A stretch of 64,000 nucleotides of DNA, taken from positions 422,701 through 486,700 of the forward strand of contig NZ_JANQBK010000004.1 in the NCBI RefSeq assembly GCF_025370105.1. The letters are read 5' to 3'. Below are positions 1 through 7,869 of the stretch, piece after piece. The position numbers were made by a program, and so were the translations under genes. How positions within the stretch are numbered: position 1 is the first letter of the stretch; each line of letters opens with the position of its first letter. Under the pieces are notes generated by a model. That model had not been told where the DNA came from and searched no databases. It saw only the letters and a program-made list of their open reading frames with translations. Source of the stretch: Sphingomonas hylomeconis. Its GTDB lineage: Bacteria > Pseudomonadota > Alphaproteobacteria > Sphingomonadales > Sphingomonadaceae.

Positions 1-1
1 C

Positions 2-547
2 GAGGAAGCTTTGGCCGCGGTGCGCCTGGTCGGGCTGACCAACGACGTCTCGTTGCGCAACCTGATCCCCGGGGAGCTCGCCAAGGGCTTCGGCTTCTTC
101 CAGTCCAAGCCGGCCAGTGCCTTCTCGCCGGTGTTCGTGACGCCCGAATCGCTGGGCGACTGGTGGCGCGACGGCAAGCTGCACCGCCGCCTGATGGTCG
201 ACTTGAACGGCCAGCCGTTCGGCCGCGCCGAGGCGGGCGTGGACATGACGTTCGATTTCGGCACGCTGATCGCGCACGCCGCCAAGACGCGGAAGCTGGG
301 CGCCGGCACGATCATCGGCTCGGGCACGGTATCGAACCGCGATAGCGATGGCGGGCCGGGCAAATCGATCGCCGCGGGCGGGGTGGGCTATTCGTGCCTC
401 GCCGAAGTGCGGACGGTGGAGACGATCACCGGCGGGGCGGCGGTGACGCCGTTTCTCAAGGCCGGCGATACGGTGCGGATTTGGGCCGAGGACGATAAGC
501 GGCACCCGATCTTCGGCGTGATCGAGCAAGTCGTGGCGGCCGAATAA
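2..547 (+). CDS. Fumarylacetoacetate hydrolase family protein, 3' part
   Basis: The reading frame is already open at the left edge, so the N-terminus lies outside the window; about 181 C-terminal residues are visible. The segment resembles the C-terminal catalytic fold of FAH-family hydrolases: FSPVFVTPESLG, then GVDMTFDFGTLI, GAGTIIGSGTVSN and a terminal GDTVRIWAED. Family members cleave C-C bonds in acylpyruvates or fumarylacetoacetate, using a divalent metal. In tyrosine/homogentisate breakdown such an enzyme acts after maleylacetoacetate isomerase; a maiA-like gene lies 22 kb away, so the pathway link is only suggestive. The family assignment is firm, the substrate is not. Confidence 0.8.
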   Translation, partial: EEALAAVRLVGLTNDVSLRNLIPGELAKGFGFFQSKPASAFSPVFVTPESLGDWWRDGKLHRRLMVDLNGQPFGRAEAGVDMTFDFGTLIAHAAKTRKLGAGTIIGSGTVSNRDSDGGPGKSIAAGGVGYSCLAEVRTVETITGGAAVTPFLKAGDTVRIWAEDDKRHPIFGVIEQVVAAE

Positions 548-554
548 CGGTTTC

Positions 555-592
555 GCCTCCCCCGTCGCCGGCTCCCGCGGCGACGGGAGAGG
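555..592. repeat. GC-rich hairpin after the FAH-family gene
   Basis: A near-perfect inverted repeat (gcctcccccgtcgc against gcgacgggagaggc) starts 8 bases after the FAH stop codon. It has no T-tract, so it is not a typical intrinsic terminator. Its CTCCCC/GGGAGAGG composition matches the larger palindromic elements elsewhere in the window. It may end transcription upstream of the bkd genes. Confidence 0.5.
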
Positions 593-702
593 CGACGGCA
601 TCTTCCCCCCAACACAGCCTCTCGCCATCGCCGTTGAAATTTTATAACAAGGCGCCAACACCCGAATCCGCGCGTTCAATCTGCGGACAGTATGGAGATT
701 TC

Positions 703-2001
703 ATGGCCAGCGACCCAGCAAATGGCACGAGGCGTGCGAATCTGCAGCCTTTGTCGCTGTATGTGCCCGAGCCCAAGTTCCGCCCCGGCGACGCGGTCGA
801 CTTTACCGAAATCGACCTGCCGGGTGCCGGCGAGACGCGGCGGCCGGACACCGCCGATCCCGCCGATACGTTCACCGATCTCGCCTATCAGCTGGTGCGC
901 GTGCTCGACGACGAGAACCAGGCGGTCGGCCCGTGGAACCCGCGTCTCGCGCCCGATACGCTGCGCGCCATGCTGCGCAGCATGGCATTGGTCCGCGCGT
1001 TCGACGAGCGCATGTTCCGCGCGCAACGCCAGGGCAAGACCAGCTTCTACATGAAGTGCACCGGCGAAGAGGCGGTCGCCGTATCGGCCGCCTATGCGCT
1101 CGATTACGAGGACATGTGCTTCCCCTCCTATCGCCAGCAGGGCCTGTTGATCGCGCGCGGCTGGTCGATGGTCGACATGATGAACCAGATCTATTCGAAC
1201 ACCGCGGATCGGCTGCAGGGAAAGCAATTGCCGATCATGTATTCGGTCAAGGAAGCCGGCTTCTTCTCGATCTCGGGCAATCTCGCGACGCAATATCCCC
1301 AGGCGGTCGGCTGGGCGATGGCGAGCGCGGCGAAGGGCGACACGCGGATCGCCGCGACCTGGTGCGGCGAGGGATCGACCGCGGAGGGCGATTTCCATTC
1401 CGCCTGCACTTTCGCCAGCGTGTACCGCGCGCCGGTGATCTTCAACGTCGTCAACAATCAATGGGCGATCTCGAGCTTTTCCGGCTTTGCCGGGGCCGAA
1501 TCGACCACCTTCGCGGCGCGCGCGGTGGGCTATGGCATTGCCGGGCTGCGGATCGACGGCAATGATGCATTGGCCGTCTATGCCGCCACTGCCTGGGCCG
1601 CCGAACGCGCCCGGACCAACCAGGGCCCGACGCTGATCGAGCATTTCACCTATCGTGCCGAAGGCCATTCGACCTCGGACGATCCCGGCCAGTATCGCAG
1701 CGAAGGCGAGCCCAATGCCTGGCCGCTCGGCGATCCGATCAAGCGGCTGAAGGATCATCTGATCGCGATCGGCGAATGGGACGAGGAGCGGCATGCTGCG
1801 CAGGACAAGGAACTCGCGGAAGAGGTGAAGCGCGCGCAGAAGGAAGCCGAGCAGAACGGCATCCTCGGCCACGGGCTGCACCAGCCGCTGGATACGCTGT
1901 TCGACGGCGTGTTCGAGGAAATGCCCTGGCACTTACGCGAGCAGCAGGCGCAGATGGTGGCGGAAGAAACCGCCAGCGGCCGGCCGTGGGCGCGTAAGTG
2001 A
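703..2001 (+). CDS. bkdA1: Branched-chain 2-oxoacid dehydrogenase E1 alpha subunit
   Basis: 432 aa. The E1 alpha subunit decarboxylates branched-chain 2-oxoacids from Val, Leu and Ile using thiamine diphosphate and works as a heterotetramer with E1 beta. The ThDP/Mg motif is visible as GEGSTAEGDFH from residue 222, ending in NN at 251-252, the usual 30-residue spacing. The phosphorylation-loop-like region YRAEGHSTSDDP follows. The ATG at 703 is preferred over an upstream in-frame TTG at 634 because GGAG lies 5 bases before it and the extra residues look non-conserved. E1 beta and E2 follow on the same strand, so this is the first gene of a bkd operon. Length and motifs are normal for the bacterial branched-chain enzyme rather than for pyruvate dehydrogenase. 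Confidence 0.93.
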   Translation: MASDPANGTRRANLQPLSLYVPEPKFRPGDAVDFTEIDLPGAGETRRPDTADPADTFTDLAYQLVRVLDDENQAVGPWNPRLAPDTLRAMLRSMALVRAFDERMFRAQRQGKTSFYMKCTGEEAVAVSAAYALDYEDMCFPSYRQQGLLIARGWSMVDMMNQIYSNTADRLQGKQLPIMYSVKEAGFFSISGNLATQYPQAVGWAMASAAKGDTRIAATWCGEGSTAEGDFHSACTFASVYRAPVIFNVVNNQWAISSFSGFAGAESTTFAARAVGYGIAGLRIDGNDALAVYAATAWAAERARTNQGPTLIEHFTYRAEGHSTSDDPGQYRSEGEPNAWPLGDPIKRLKDHLIAIGEWDEERHAAQDKELAEEVKRAQKEAEQNGILGHGLHQPLDTLFDGVFEEMPWHLREQQAQMVAEETASGRPWARK

Positions 2002-2015
2002 TGCGCGCCCGCGCC

Positions 2016-2094
2016 ATCACCCCGGCCTCGAGCCGAGGTTCCGCTTCTTCTCCGCCGCCAACACAAGCGGGACCCCGGCTCAACGCCGGGGTGA
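2016..2094. repeat. Palindromic intergenic element, family 1
   Basis: An imperfect inverted repeat lies between the E1 alpha and E1 beta genes. The left arm is ATCACCCCGGCCTCGAGCCG and the right arm ends in CCGGGGTGAC, with a 25-30 base centre. Each arm is itself a short hairpin. The same design recurs at 9327-9410, 13054-13163, 53158-53257 and 55231-55310. It ends about 12 bases before the next ATG. Confidence 0.75.
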
Positions 2095-2106
2095 CGAGGT
2101 AAGACG

Positions 2107-3171
2107 ATGACTGATACGACAATCGACGTGCAAGCCGCCGGCCCGCAAGCCGAACCCAGCACCCGCATGAACATGATCCAAGCGATCAACTCGGCCATGG
2201 ACGTGATGATGGAGCGCGATCCCGACGTGATCGTGATGGGCGAGGATGTCGGCTATTTCGGCGGCGTGTTCCGCGCCACCGCCGGGCTGCAGGCCAAGCA
2301 CGGCAAGCGCCGCGTGTTCGACACGCCGATCACCGAATGCGGCATCATCGGCGTCGCGGTCGGCATGGGGGCGTACGGTCTGCGCCCCGTGCCGGAAATC
2401 CAGTTCGCCGATTATATCTATCCCGCGCTCGATCAGCTCGTCTCCGAAGCCGCACGGCTGCGCTATCGCTCGGCCGGTGAGTTCATCTCGCCGATCACGG
2501 TGCGCTCGCCGTTTGGCGGGGGCATTTTCGGCGGCCAGACGCACAGCCAGAGCCCAGAGGGCATCTTCACGCACGTATCGGGCATCAAGACGGTGATCCC
2601 GTCGACTCCGTACGACGCCAAGGGCCTGCTGATCGCGGCGATCGAGGATAACGATCCGACGATCTTCTTCGAGCCCAAGCGGATCTATAACGGCCCGTTC
2701 GACGGCCATTGGGATCGCCCGGCGCAGAACTGGTCGAAGCATCCGGCCGGAGACGTCCCGACCGGCTATTACAAGATCGCGCTGGGCAAGGCGAAGATCG
2801 TGCGGCCGGGCGAGGCGCTGACCGTGCTGGCTTATGGGACAATGGTGCATGTCGCCGCGGCGGTGATCGCCGAGGCGGGCGTCGATGCCGAGATCATCGA
2901 TCTGCGCACGCTGGTGCCGCTCGATATCGAGACGATCGAGGCGTCGGTGAAGAAGACCGGGCGCTGCATGATCGTGCACGAGGCGACGCGCACCAGCGGG
3001 TTCGGCGCCGAACTGTCGGCAATCGTGCAGGAGCGCTGCTTCTATCATCTCGAAGCCCCGATCGAGCGCGTCACCGGCTTCGACACGCCCTACCCGCACA
3101 GCCTGGAATGGGCCTATTTCCCGGGCCCCGTGCGCATCGGCGAGGCGCTCAAGAAAGTGATGAGGACGTAA
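2107..3171 (+). CDS. bkdA2: Branched-chain 2-oxoacid dehydrogenase E1 beta subunit
   Basis: 354 aa, ATG start. It is the partner of the upstream E1 alpha and completes the ThDP site of the alpha2beta2 decarboxylase. Typical E1 beta features are the N-terminal MGEDVGYFGGVF region near residue 45, the VEFAD-like segment EIQFADYIYPALDQ, and the C-terminal transketolase half with VLAYGTMVHVA and IIDLRTLVPLD. The length is normal for the family. Its stop overlaps the E2 start by one base (TAATG at 3168-3172), implying translational coupling with E2. The palindromic element at 2016-2094 separates it from E1 alpha, so their relative expression could be tuned there. Confidence 0.93.
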   Translation: MTDTTIDVQAAGPQAEPSTRMNMIQAINSAMDVMMERDPDVIVMGEDVGYFGGVFRATAGLQAKHGKRRVFDTPITECGIIGVAVGMGAYGLRPVPEIQFADYIYPALDQLVSEAARLRYRSAGEFISPITVRSPFGGGIFGGQTHSQSPEGIFTHVSGIKTVIPSTPYDAKGLLIAAIEDNDPTIFFEPKRIYNGPFDGHWDRPAQNWSKHPAGDVPTGYYKIALGKAKIVRPGEALTVLAYGTMVHVAAAVIAEAGVDAEIIDLRTLVPLDIETIEASVKKTGRCMIVHEATRTSGFGAELSAIVQERCFYHLEAPIERVTGFDTPYPHSLEWAYFPGPVRIGEALKKVMRT

Positions 3172-4650
3172 TGGCACGCTTTACCTTCAAGCTTCCCGAT
3201 ATCGGCGAAGGCATTTCCGAGGCGGAGATCGTCGCCTGGCACGTCGCCGTGGGCGATCGGATCGAGGAAGATCAGCAGATCGCCGACATGATGACCGACA
3301 AGGCGACCGTCGAGATGGAATCGCCGGTGTCGGGCATCGTGGTCGAACTGGCGGGCGAGGTCGGCGACCAGGTGTCGATCGGCGCGGCGCTGGTGGTGAT
3401 CGAGACGGAGGCCGCGGCATTTTCGGCCGAGGAAGCGCCGGCGTTGCGGATCGATCCGCCGTCGGAGGTGAAGGTCGCGCCGGCGAGCGCGGAGCAGGCC
3501 GAAGTGGCCGAGCAGTACGAGGCGGAGAATCCGGGCGTGGAGGAAGCGACGCCTTCTCCCTCTCCCCTCCGGGGAGAGGGTCGGGGAGAGGGGCTGCCAC
3601 AAGCGCCGGCGCCCGACACGGGCCCCCCCCCCCACCCCCCACCCCCCGGGGGGTGGGGGGTGGGGGGGGGGGCCCGTGTCGGGCGCCGGCGCTTGTGGCG
3701 GGGGGGGGCGCCCCCCCCCGCCACAAGCGCCGGCGCCCGACACTGCCCCTCTCCCCAACCCTCTCCCCGGAGGGGAGAGGGAGCAAGAGCAGAAGGCCCT
3801 CGCCTCGCCTGCCGTCCGCGCGCGCGCGGCCGATCTCGGCATCGACCTCGCGGATGTGAAGACCGACTCCGATCGCGTCCGCCACGCCGATCTCGATGCC
3901 TATCTGCGCTACGGCCAGGGGCAGGGCTATCAGGCGCCGCACGCCCATAACGCCCGTGCCGACCAGCCGATCAAGGTGATCGGCATGCGCCGCCGCATCG
4001 CCGAGAACATGGCGGCATCGAAGCGCGCGATCCCGCATTTCACCTATGTCGACGAGATCGACGTCACCGCGCTGGAAGACATGCGCGCCGATCTCAACGC
4101 GAATCGCGGGCAGCGCCCCAAGCTCACCATGCTGCCGTTGATGATCGTCGCGATCTGCAAGGCGATCCCCGCCTTCCCGATGATCAACGCGCGCTATGAC
4201 GACGAAGCGGGCGTGGTCACGCGGCATGGCGCGGTGCATCTCGGCATGGCGACGCAGACCGATGCCGGGCTGATGGTGCCGGTGATCCGCGACGCGCAGG
4301 ATCGCAACGTCTGGCAGCTCGCCAGCGAGATCGGTCGCCTGGCCGACGCGGCGCGCAGCGGCAAGGCGAGCAGCGCGGAGCTGAGCGGCTCGACGCTGAC
4401 CATCACCTCGCTCGGGCCGCTCGGCGGCATCGCCACCACGCCGGTGATCAACCGTCCGGAAGTGGCGATCATCGGGCCCAACAAGATCGTCGAACGTCCG
4501 GTCTTCGACGGTGACGAGATCCGCCGTGCCAAGCTGATGAACCTGTCGATCAGCTGCGATCACCGCGTGGTCGACGGTTTCGATGCGGCGAGCTTCGTGC
4601 AGGAACTGAAAAAGTATCTCGAAACGCCGGTCCTGCTGTTCGCCGACTGA
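3171..4650 (+). CDS. bkdB: Branched-chain 2-oxoacid dehydrogenase E2 (lipoamide acyltransferase), frame interrupted
   Basis: The E2 core moves the acyl group from E1 to CoA. The N-terminal lipoyl domain is intact, with lipoyl-lysine K44 in MTDKATVEM. From about 3799 a peripheral subunit-binding domain (ASPAVRARAADLGIDLADV) and the catalytic domain follow, ending in SCDHRVVDG with catalytic His at 4561-4563. The two halves are in different frames. They are separated by two back-to-back perfect palindromes at 3597-3743 containing long C and G runs. Removing 124 bp, the distance between the two direct copies of a 23-base unit, restores one frame of 451 aa, a normal E2 length. I infer an assembly artefact or a recent lesion; if real, the gene is disrupted. 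No E3 (lpd) gene follows; the next gene is on the other strand. Confidence 0.85.
3548..3790. repeat. Palindromic element, family 2, inside the E2 linker, with nested double hairpin
   Basis: The outer arms are ccttctccctctcccctccg... (from about 3549) and ...cggaggggagagggag (to about 3783), inverted copies of one GGGGAGAGGG-type module. They encode PSPLRGEGRGEG and PLPNPLPGGERE in the E2 reading frame. In the middle the 23-base unit ccacaagcgccggcgcccga... occurs at 3597-3619, inverted at 3676-3698, and direct again at 3721-3743. The joins are exact palindromes with no loop: arms 3597-3647/3648-3698 and 3676-3709/3710-3743. C11 and G11 tracts lie inside. Confidence 0.9.
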
Positions 4651-4654
4651 CCGG

Positions 4655-5629
4655 TCAGTTCATCGCCCGGCGGATGCGTGTCCGGTCCCGCTCGGCGGCC
4701 TGACGCATCTCCGCATCGGCGGCCTGATCCTGCTGGATCAGGCCGTTGTACAGGATCACGTGACGGTCATATTCCTGCATGTCGACGATGCTCGTGAACA
4801 CGAAGGCGCGGGCCCGCGGCGTCCAGCGGTGCCAGGCGAGGACGGTGCAAAGCGCCTCCGCCTCCTCCAGCATCGCGTCGATCCGCGCGCCCGCCGCGCG
4901 TATCTTGAGCTGGGAGCCGGTTGCGCCCCGCGTCATGCCGGTCAGTAACTGGGTACGCAGGATCGGTTCGATGCCGGCCCGCTCGAGCTTGCCGGGGAGC
5001 GCGGCGATCAGCGCCGCCACCTGCGCCGTCGCAGCATCGTTTTCCGGTCTCGCGCGGCCGAAACGGGCGCAGTCGCGCAGCAGTGCGGGGTTTACCGACA
5101 GTGCTTGCGGATCGACGATGCTGCCCAGCCCGCTCTTCTCGAGCCGCTGACGTCGCTCGCGTAGCAGCGTATTGAGCGCGGCGAAATGACCGATGAAGAC
5201 GCGCGAGGCGGGGCCGCGATCGGCATTGGCGGGCAGGATCGCCATGCCTTCGGCGTCGAACCGTATGTCGGCCAGCATCGCCAGGTCGCGCTTCGCGGCG
5301 GCGCTGGCGGTGCCCATCACGGCGGTGCAATAGAGCAGGGCGACCAGCATCACGCCGGCAAAGCTGCCAACCTGCCAGGCGCGGCGCGCATGGCGGATGG
5401 TGACGGCATAGGCGATGCCCCAGAACAGCAACGCAGGCCCAAGCGTGGCGCCCGCCACATAGGCCATGCCCATTGTCGTATCGATGCGGCCGATCGCCAC
5501 GGCGGTGACGGCGATCAGGACGAAGATCAGGATCAGCGCGAAGACGGGGTAGCCGTCCCGCGCGCTCAACCCCGCTTCCCAATCCCCGGGTTCGTTCTGC
5601 TCGCGCACGTCCGCCTGCAGAATCGTCAT
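4655..5629 (-). CDS. Unknown membrane protein, three N-terminal transmembrane segments
   Basis: 324 aa; I do not recognise the family. The ATG at 5629 is chosen because GGGGGACC lies just upstream on this strand; the longer frame to 5776 adds Arg-rich residues that look non-coding. Three hydrophobic segments occupy roughly residues 28-50, 56-80 and 87-112. A 200-residue soluble, helix-rich region with many Arg, Ala and Gln follows, ending in RTRIRRAMN. Its stop faces the E2 stop 4 bases away, so the genes are convergent. The C-terminal part has no recognised catalytic motif. It is probably real, given codon usage like its neighbours and length; its role is unknown. Confidence 0.7.
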   Translation of the reverse strand: MTILQADVREQNEPGDWEAGLSARDGYPVFALILIFVLIAVTAVAIGRIDTTMGMAYVAGATLGPALLFWGIAYAVTIRHARRAWQVGSFAGVMLVALLYCTAVMGTASAAAKRDLAMLADIRFDAEGMAILPANADRGPASRVFIGHFAALNTLLRERRQRLEKSGLGSIVDPQALSVNPALLRDCARFGRARPENDAATAQVAALIAALPGKLERAGIEPILRTQLLTGMTRGATGSQLKIRAAGARIDAMLEEAEALCTVLAWHRWTPRARAFVFTSIVDMQEYDRHVILYNGLIQQDQAADAEMRQAAERDRTRIRRAMN

Positions 5630-5727
5630 GTTTCGGTCCCCCTGGATCGGGGTGACAGCGGCAACCGGCGCGCGCAAGTCGCAAACGATCGCGGCGCGGA
5701 TGGCGCGGCGGGGTGAGCGGCCAGCCG

Positions 5728-6924
5728 CTAGACGATTTCGAACAGCCCCGCTGCGCCCATGCCGCCGGCGGTGCACATCGACACCACGACATAGCGCACG
5801 CCGCGCTTGCGGCCCTCGATCAGCGCGTGGCCGACGAGACGGCTGCCGGTCATGCCGAACGGGTGGCCGACGGCGATCGCGCCGCCGTTCACATTGTATT
5901 TGTCAGGATCGATGCCAAGATGGTCACGGCAGTAGAGGCATTGCGAGGCGAAGGCTTCGTTCAGCTCCCACAGCCCGATATCGCCGACCGACAGCCCGGC
6001 GCGGTCGAGCAGCTTGGGAATCGCGAAGACCGGGCCGATGCCCATCTCGTCGGGCGCGCAGCCCGCCGCCTGGAAGCCGCGATAGATGCCGAGAATCTGC
6101 TTGCCCTCGGCCTCCGCGGTCTTGCGGTCCATCAGGATCTGCGCCGAGCTGCCGTCGGACAACTGGCTGGCATTGCCGGCAGTGATGCCGGTGCCTGGGC
6201 CGCTAAAGTCGCCGCCCGGCCACACGGTCTTGAGCCCGGCCAGTCCTTCGGCGGTGGTGCCGTCGCGAATGCCTTCGTCCTGCGACAGCGTCACCGTCTC
6301 GCTGCCGGTGCGGTTGCCCTGCTTGTCGAATACCGCCTTCTCCACGGTGATCGGCGCGATCTCCTCGGCAAAGGCGCCCGCGGCAAGGCCGGCGACGGCG
6401 CGCTGCTGGCTCTGCGCGCCATAGGCGTCCTGGGCTTCCCGGCTGATCTTGTAGCGCTCGGCGACGATCTCCGCGGTCTCGATCATCGGGATATAGGCGG
6501 CCGGCTCGCGCGCGACGACCGAGTGGTTGACGTAGCGCGGCGCTTCCTTGGTGACGGTCAGGCTGATCGATTCCATGCCACCGGCCAGCGCAACATCCAT
6601 TTCGTCGCAGATGATCGAACGCGCGGCGAGCGCGACGGCGGTGAGGCCGGAGCCGCATTTGCGATCAAGCGTGAAGGCCGGCACGCTTTCCGGCAGGCCG
6701 GCGGCGAACACCGCCATGCGCCCGGCATTCCCCCCTTGCGTGCCATATTGGCCGCCGACACCCCAGAAGATCTCGTCGATCCGCGCCGGATCGATCCCAG
6801 CGCGCTCGACCGCGGCGTTCATCGCATGCGCCGCGAGCACCGGTGCCTCGGTGATGTTGAACGCACCACGATAGGCCTTGCCGATCGGCGTGCGGGCGGT
6901 GGCGATGATGGCGGCTTCACGCAT
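5728..6924 (-). CDS. Acetyl-CoA C-acyltransferase (thiolase)
   Basis: 398 aa, standard thiolase length. It performs CoA-dependent thiolytic cleavage of 3-ketoacyl-CoA, the last step of beta-oxidation, or the reverse condensation. The nucleophilic cysteine is C90 in DRKCGSG. The C-terminal catalytic pair is present as [17 protein letters not shown] and [13 protein letters not shown]. The fold begins typically with [20 protein letters not shown] at 6924. It stands alone between an unknown membrane protein and a methyltransferase; no enoyl-CoA hydratase or dehydrogenase is adjacent, so the exact pathway cannot be read from context. It resembles FadA/FadI-type degradative enzymes more than PhaA. 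Confidence 0.9.
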   Translation of the reverse strand: MREAAIIATARTPIGKAYRGAFNITEAPVLAAHAMNAAVERAGIDPARIDEIFWGVGGQYGTQGGNAGRMAVFAAGLPESVPAFTLDRKCGSGLTAVALAARSIICDEMDVALAGGMESISLTVTKEAPRYVNHSVVAREPAAYIPMIETAEIVAERYKISREAQDAYGAQSQQRAVAGLAAGAFAEEIAPITVEKAVFDKQGNRTGSETVTLSQDEGIRDGTTAEGLAGLKTVWPGGDFSGPGTGITAGNASQLSDGSSAQILMDRKTAEAEGKQILGIYRGFQAAGCAPDEMGIGPVFAIPKLLDRAGLSVGDIGLWELNEAFASQCLYCRDHLGIDPDKYNVNGGAIAVGHPFGMTGSRLVGHALIEGRKRGVRYVVVSMCTAGGMGAAGLFEIV

Positions 6925-6991
6925 GGAACTTGCCTTTCGAGCTATCGGTATGGCCTTTTCGTAGGCCCACGCCGTTGCTTTGGAAAGACGG

Positions 6992-7861
6992 TTATCGGCT
7001 CCAGCGTGCCCATATCGCGGTCGGCAACAGCAGCCCGCGCGCTTCCTCGCGCACCGCAAGTTCGCCCGCCTCGACCGTGCCGCCGAGATCGCCGAGCGTT
7101 TGTCGCAGCAGTTCGCCGATCGCCAGCGCCGACATGCGCACCGCATAGACGGTGAGGAACAGGAAGCGCGATTCGGCATCGAGCAATTGCCGGCAGTCGG
7201 CGATCAGCCCGGGCAGGCCTTCCTCCAGCTTCCACACTTCGCCATCGGGGCCGCGGCCATATTTGGGCGGATCGAGCAGGATGCCGTCATAGCGTCGCCC
7301 GCGCCGCACTTCGCGCGCGACGAACTTGGTCGCGTCATCGGTCATCCAGCGGATCGGCTTGTCGGCGAGGCCCGACAACTGTGCATTGCCGCGTGCCGCC
7401 TCGACCGATTTCTTGGACGCGTCGACATGCACCATCTTCACGCCGCGCGCCGCCATCGCGCAGGTGCCGACGCCGGTATAGCCGAACAGGTTCATGCACT
7501 CCGGCTCGGCCTTGTCGGCGACCTGCGCGCGCATCCACGACCAGACCGGCGCCATATCGGGGAAGAAACCGAGATGGCGGAACGGCGTGTTGTTGGCGGT
7601 GAAGGTGACGTCATCCCATTTCAGCGGCCAGCCCTCGCGGGGCACCGGTTGGTTGAATTCCCAGCGTCCGCCGCCATCCTCGTCCGAGCCGGGCAGGAAT
7701 TCGCCATGCGCCTTCCACTCGGCCGATGCCGGGGCCCACAAGGCCTGCGCCTCGGGGCGGATGAAGCGGAAGCGGCCATAGCGCTCGAGCTTGCGGCCAT
7801 GGCCTGAATCGATCAGCCCGTAATCGGGCCAGGGTTCGCCGATAAGTGTCTTGAGTTCCAT
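6992..7861 (-). CDS. Class I SAM-dependent methyltransferase, RlmI-like
   Basis: 289 aa. The N-terminal half, with RFIRPEAQALW, leads into a Rossmann methyltransferase domain. The SAM-binding loop is NLFGYTGVGTCAMAARG, an acidic residue follows in VHVDASKK, and the catalytic motif is LLDPPKYGRGP, of the (D/N)PPK type seen in RlmI/RlmK rRNA cytosine methyltransferases. No PUA domain is present, unlike E. coli RlmI. It starts 8 bases after the threonine synthase stop, so the two are probably cotranscribed. An RNA substrate is inferred from the motif type only. Confidence 0.8.
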   Translation of the reverse strand: MELKTLIGEPWPDYGLIDSGHGRKLERYGRFRFIRPEAQALWAPASAEWKAHGEFLPGSDEDGGGRWEFNQPVPREGWPLKWDDVTFTANNTPFRHLGFFPDMAPVWSWMRAQVADKAEPECMNLFGYTGVGTCAMAARGVKMVHVDASKKSVEAARGNAQLSGLADKPIRWMTDDATKFVAREVRRGRRYDGILLDPPKYGRGPDGEVWKLEEGLPGLIADCRQLLDAESRFLFLTVYAVRMSALAIGELLRQTLGDLGGTVEAGELAVREEARGLLLPTAIWARWSR

Positions 7862-7869
7862 GGGCGACC

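Noticed and set aside
634..702. TTG-initiated extension of E1 alpha
   Set aside because: The ATG at 703 has a well-placed GGAG and the extension has no family-like residues.
3623..3720. G-quadruplex or regulatory G-tract inside bkdB
   Set aside because: The G and C runs are part of exact spacerless palindromes, and their removal restores the gene, so an artefact or rearrangement explains them better.
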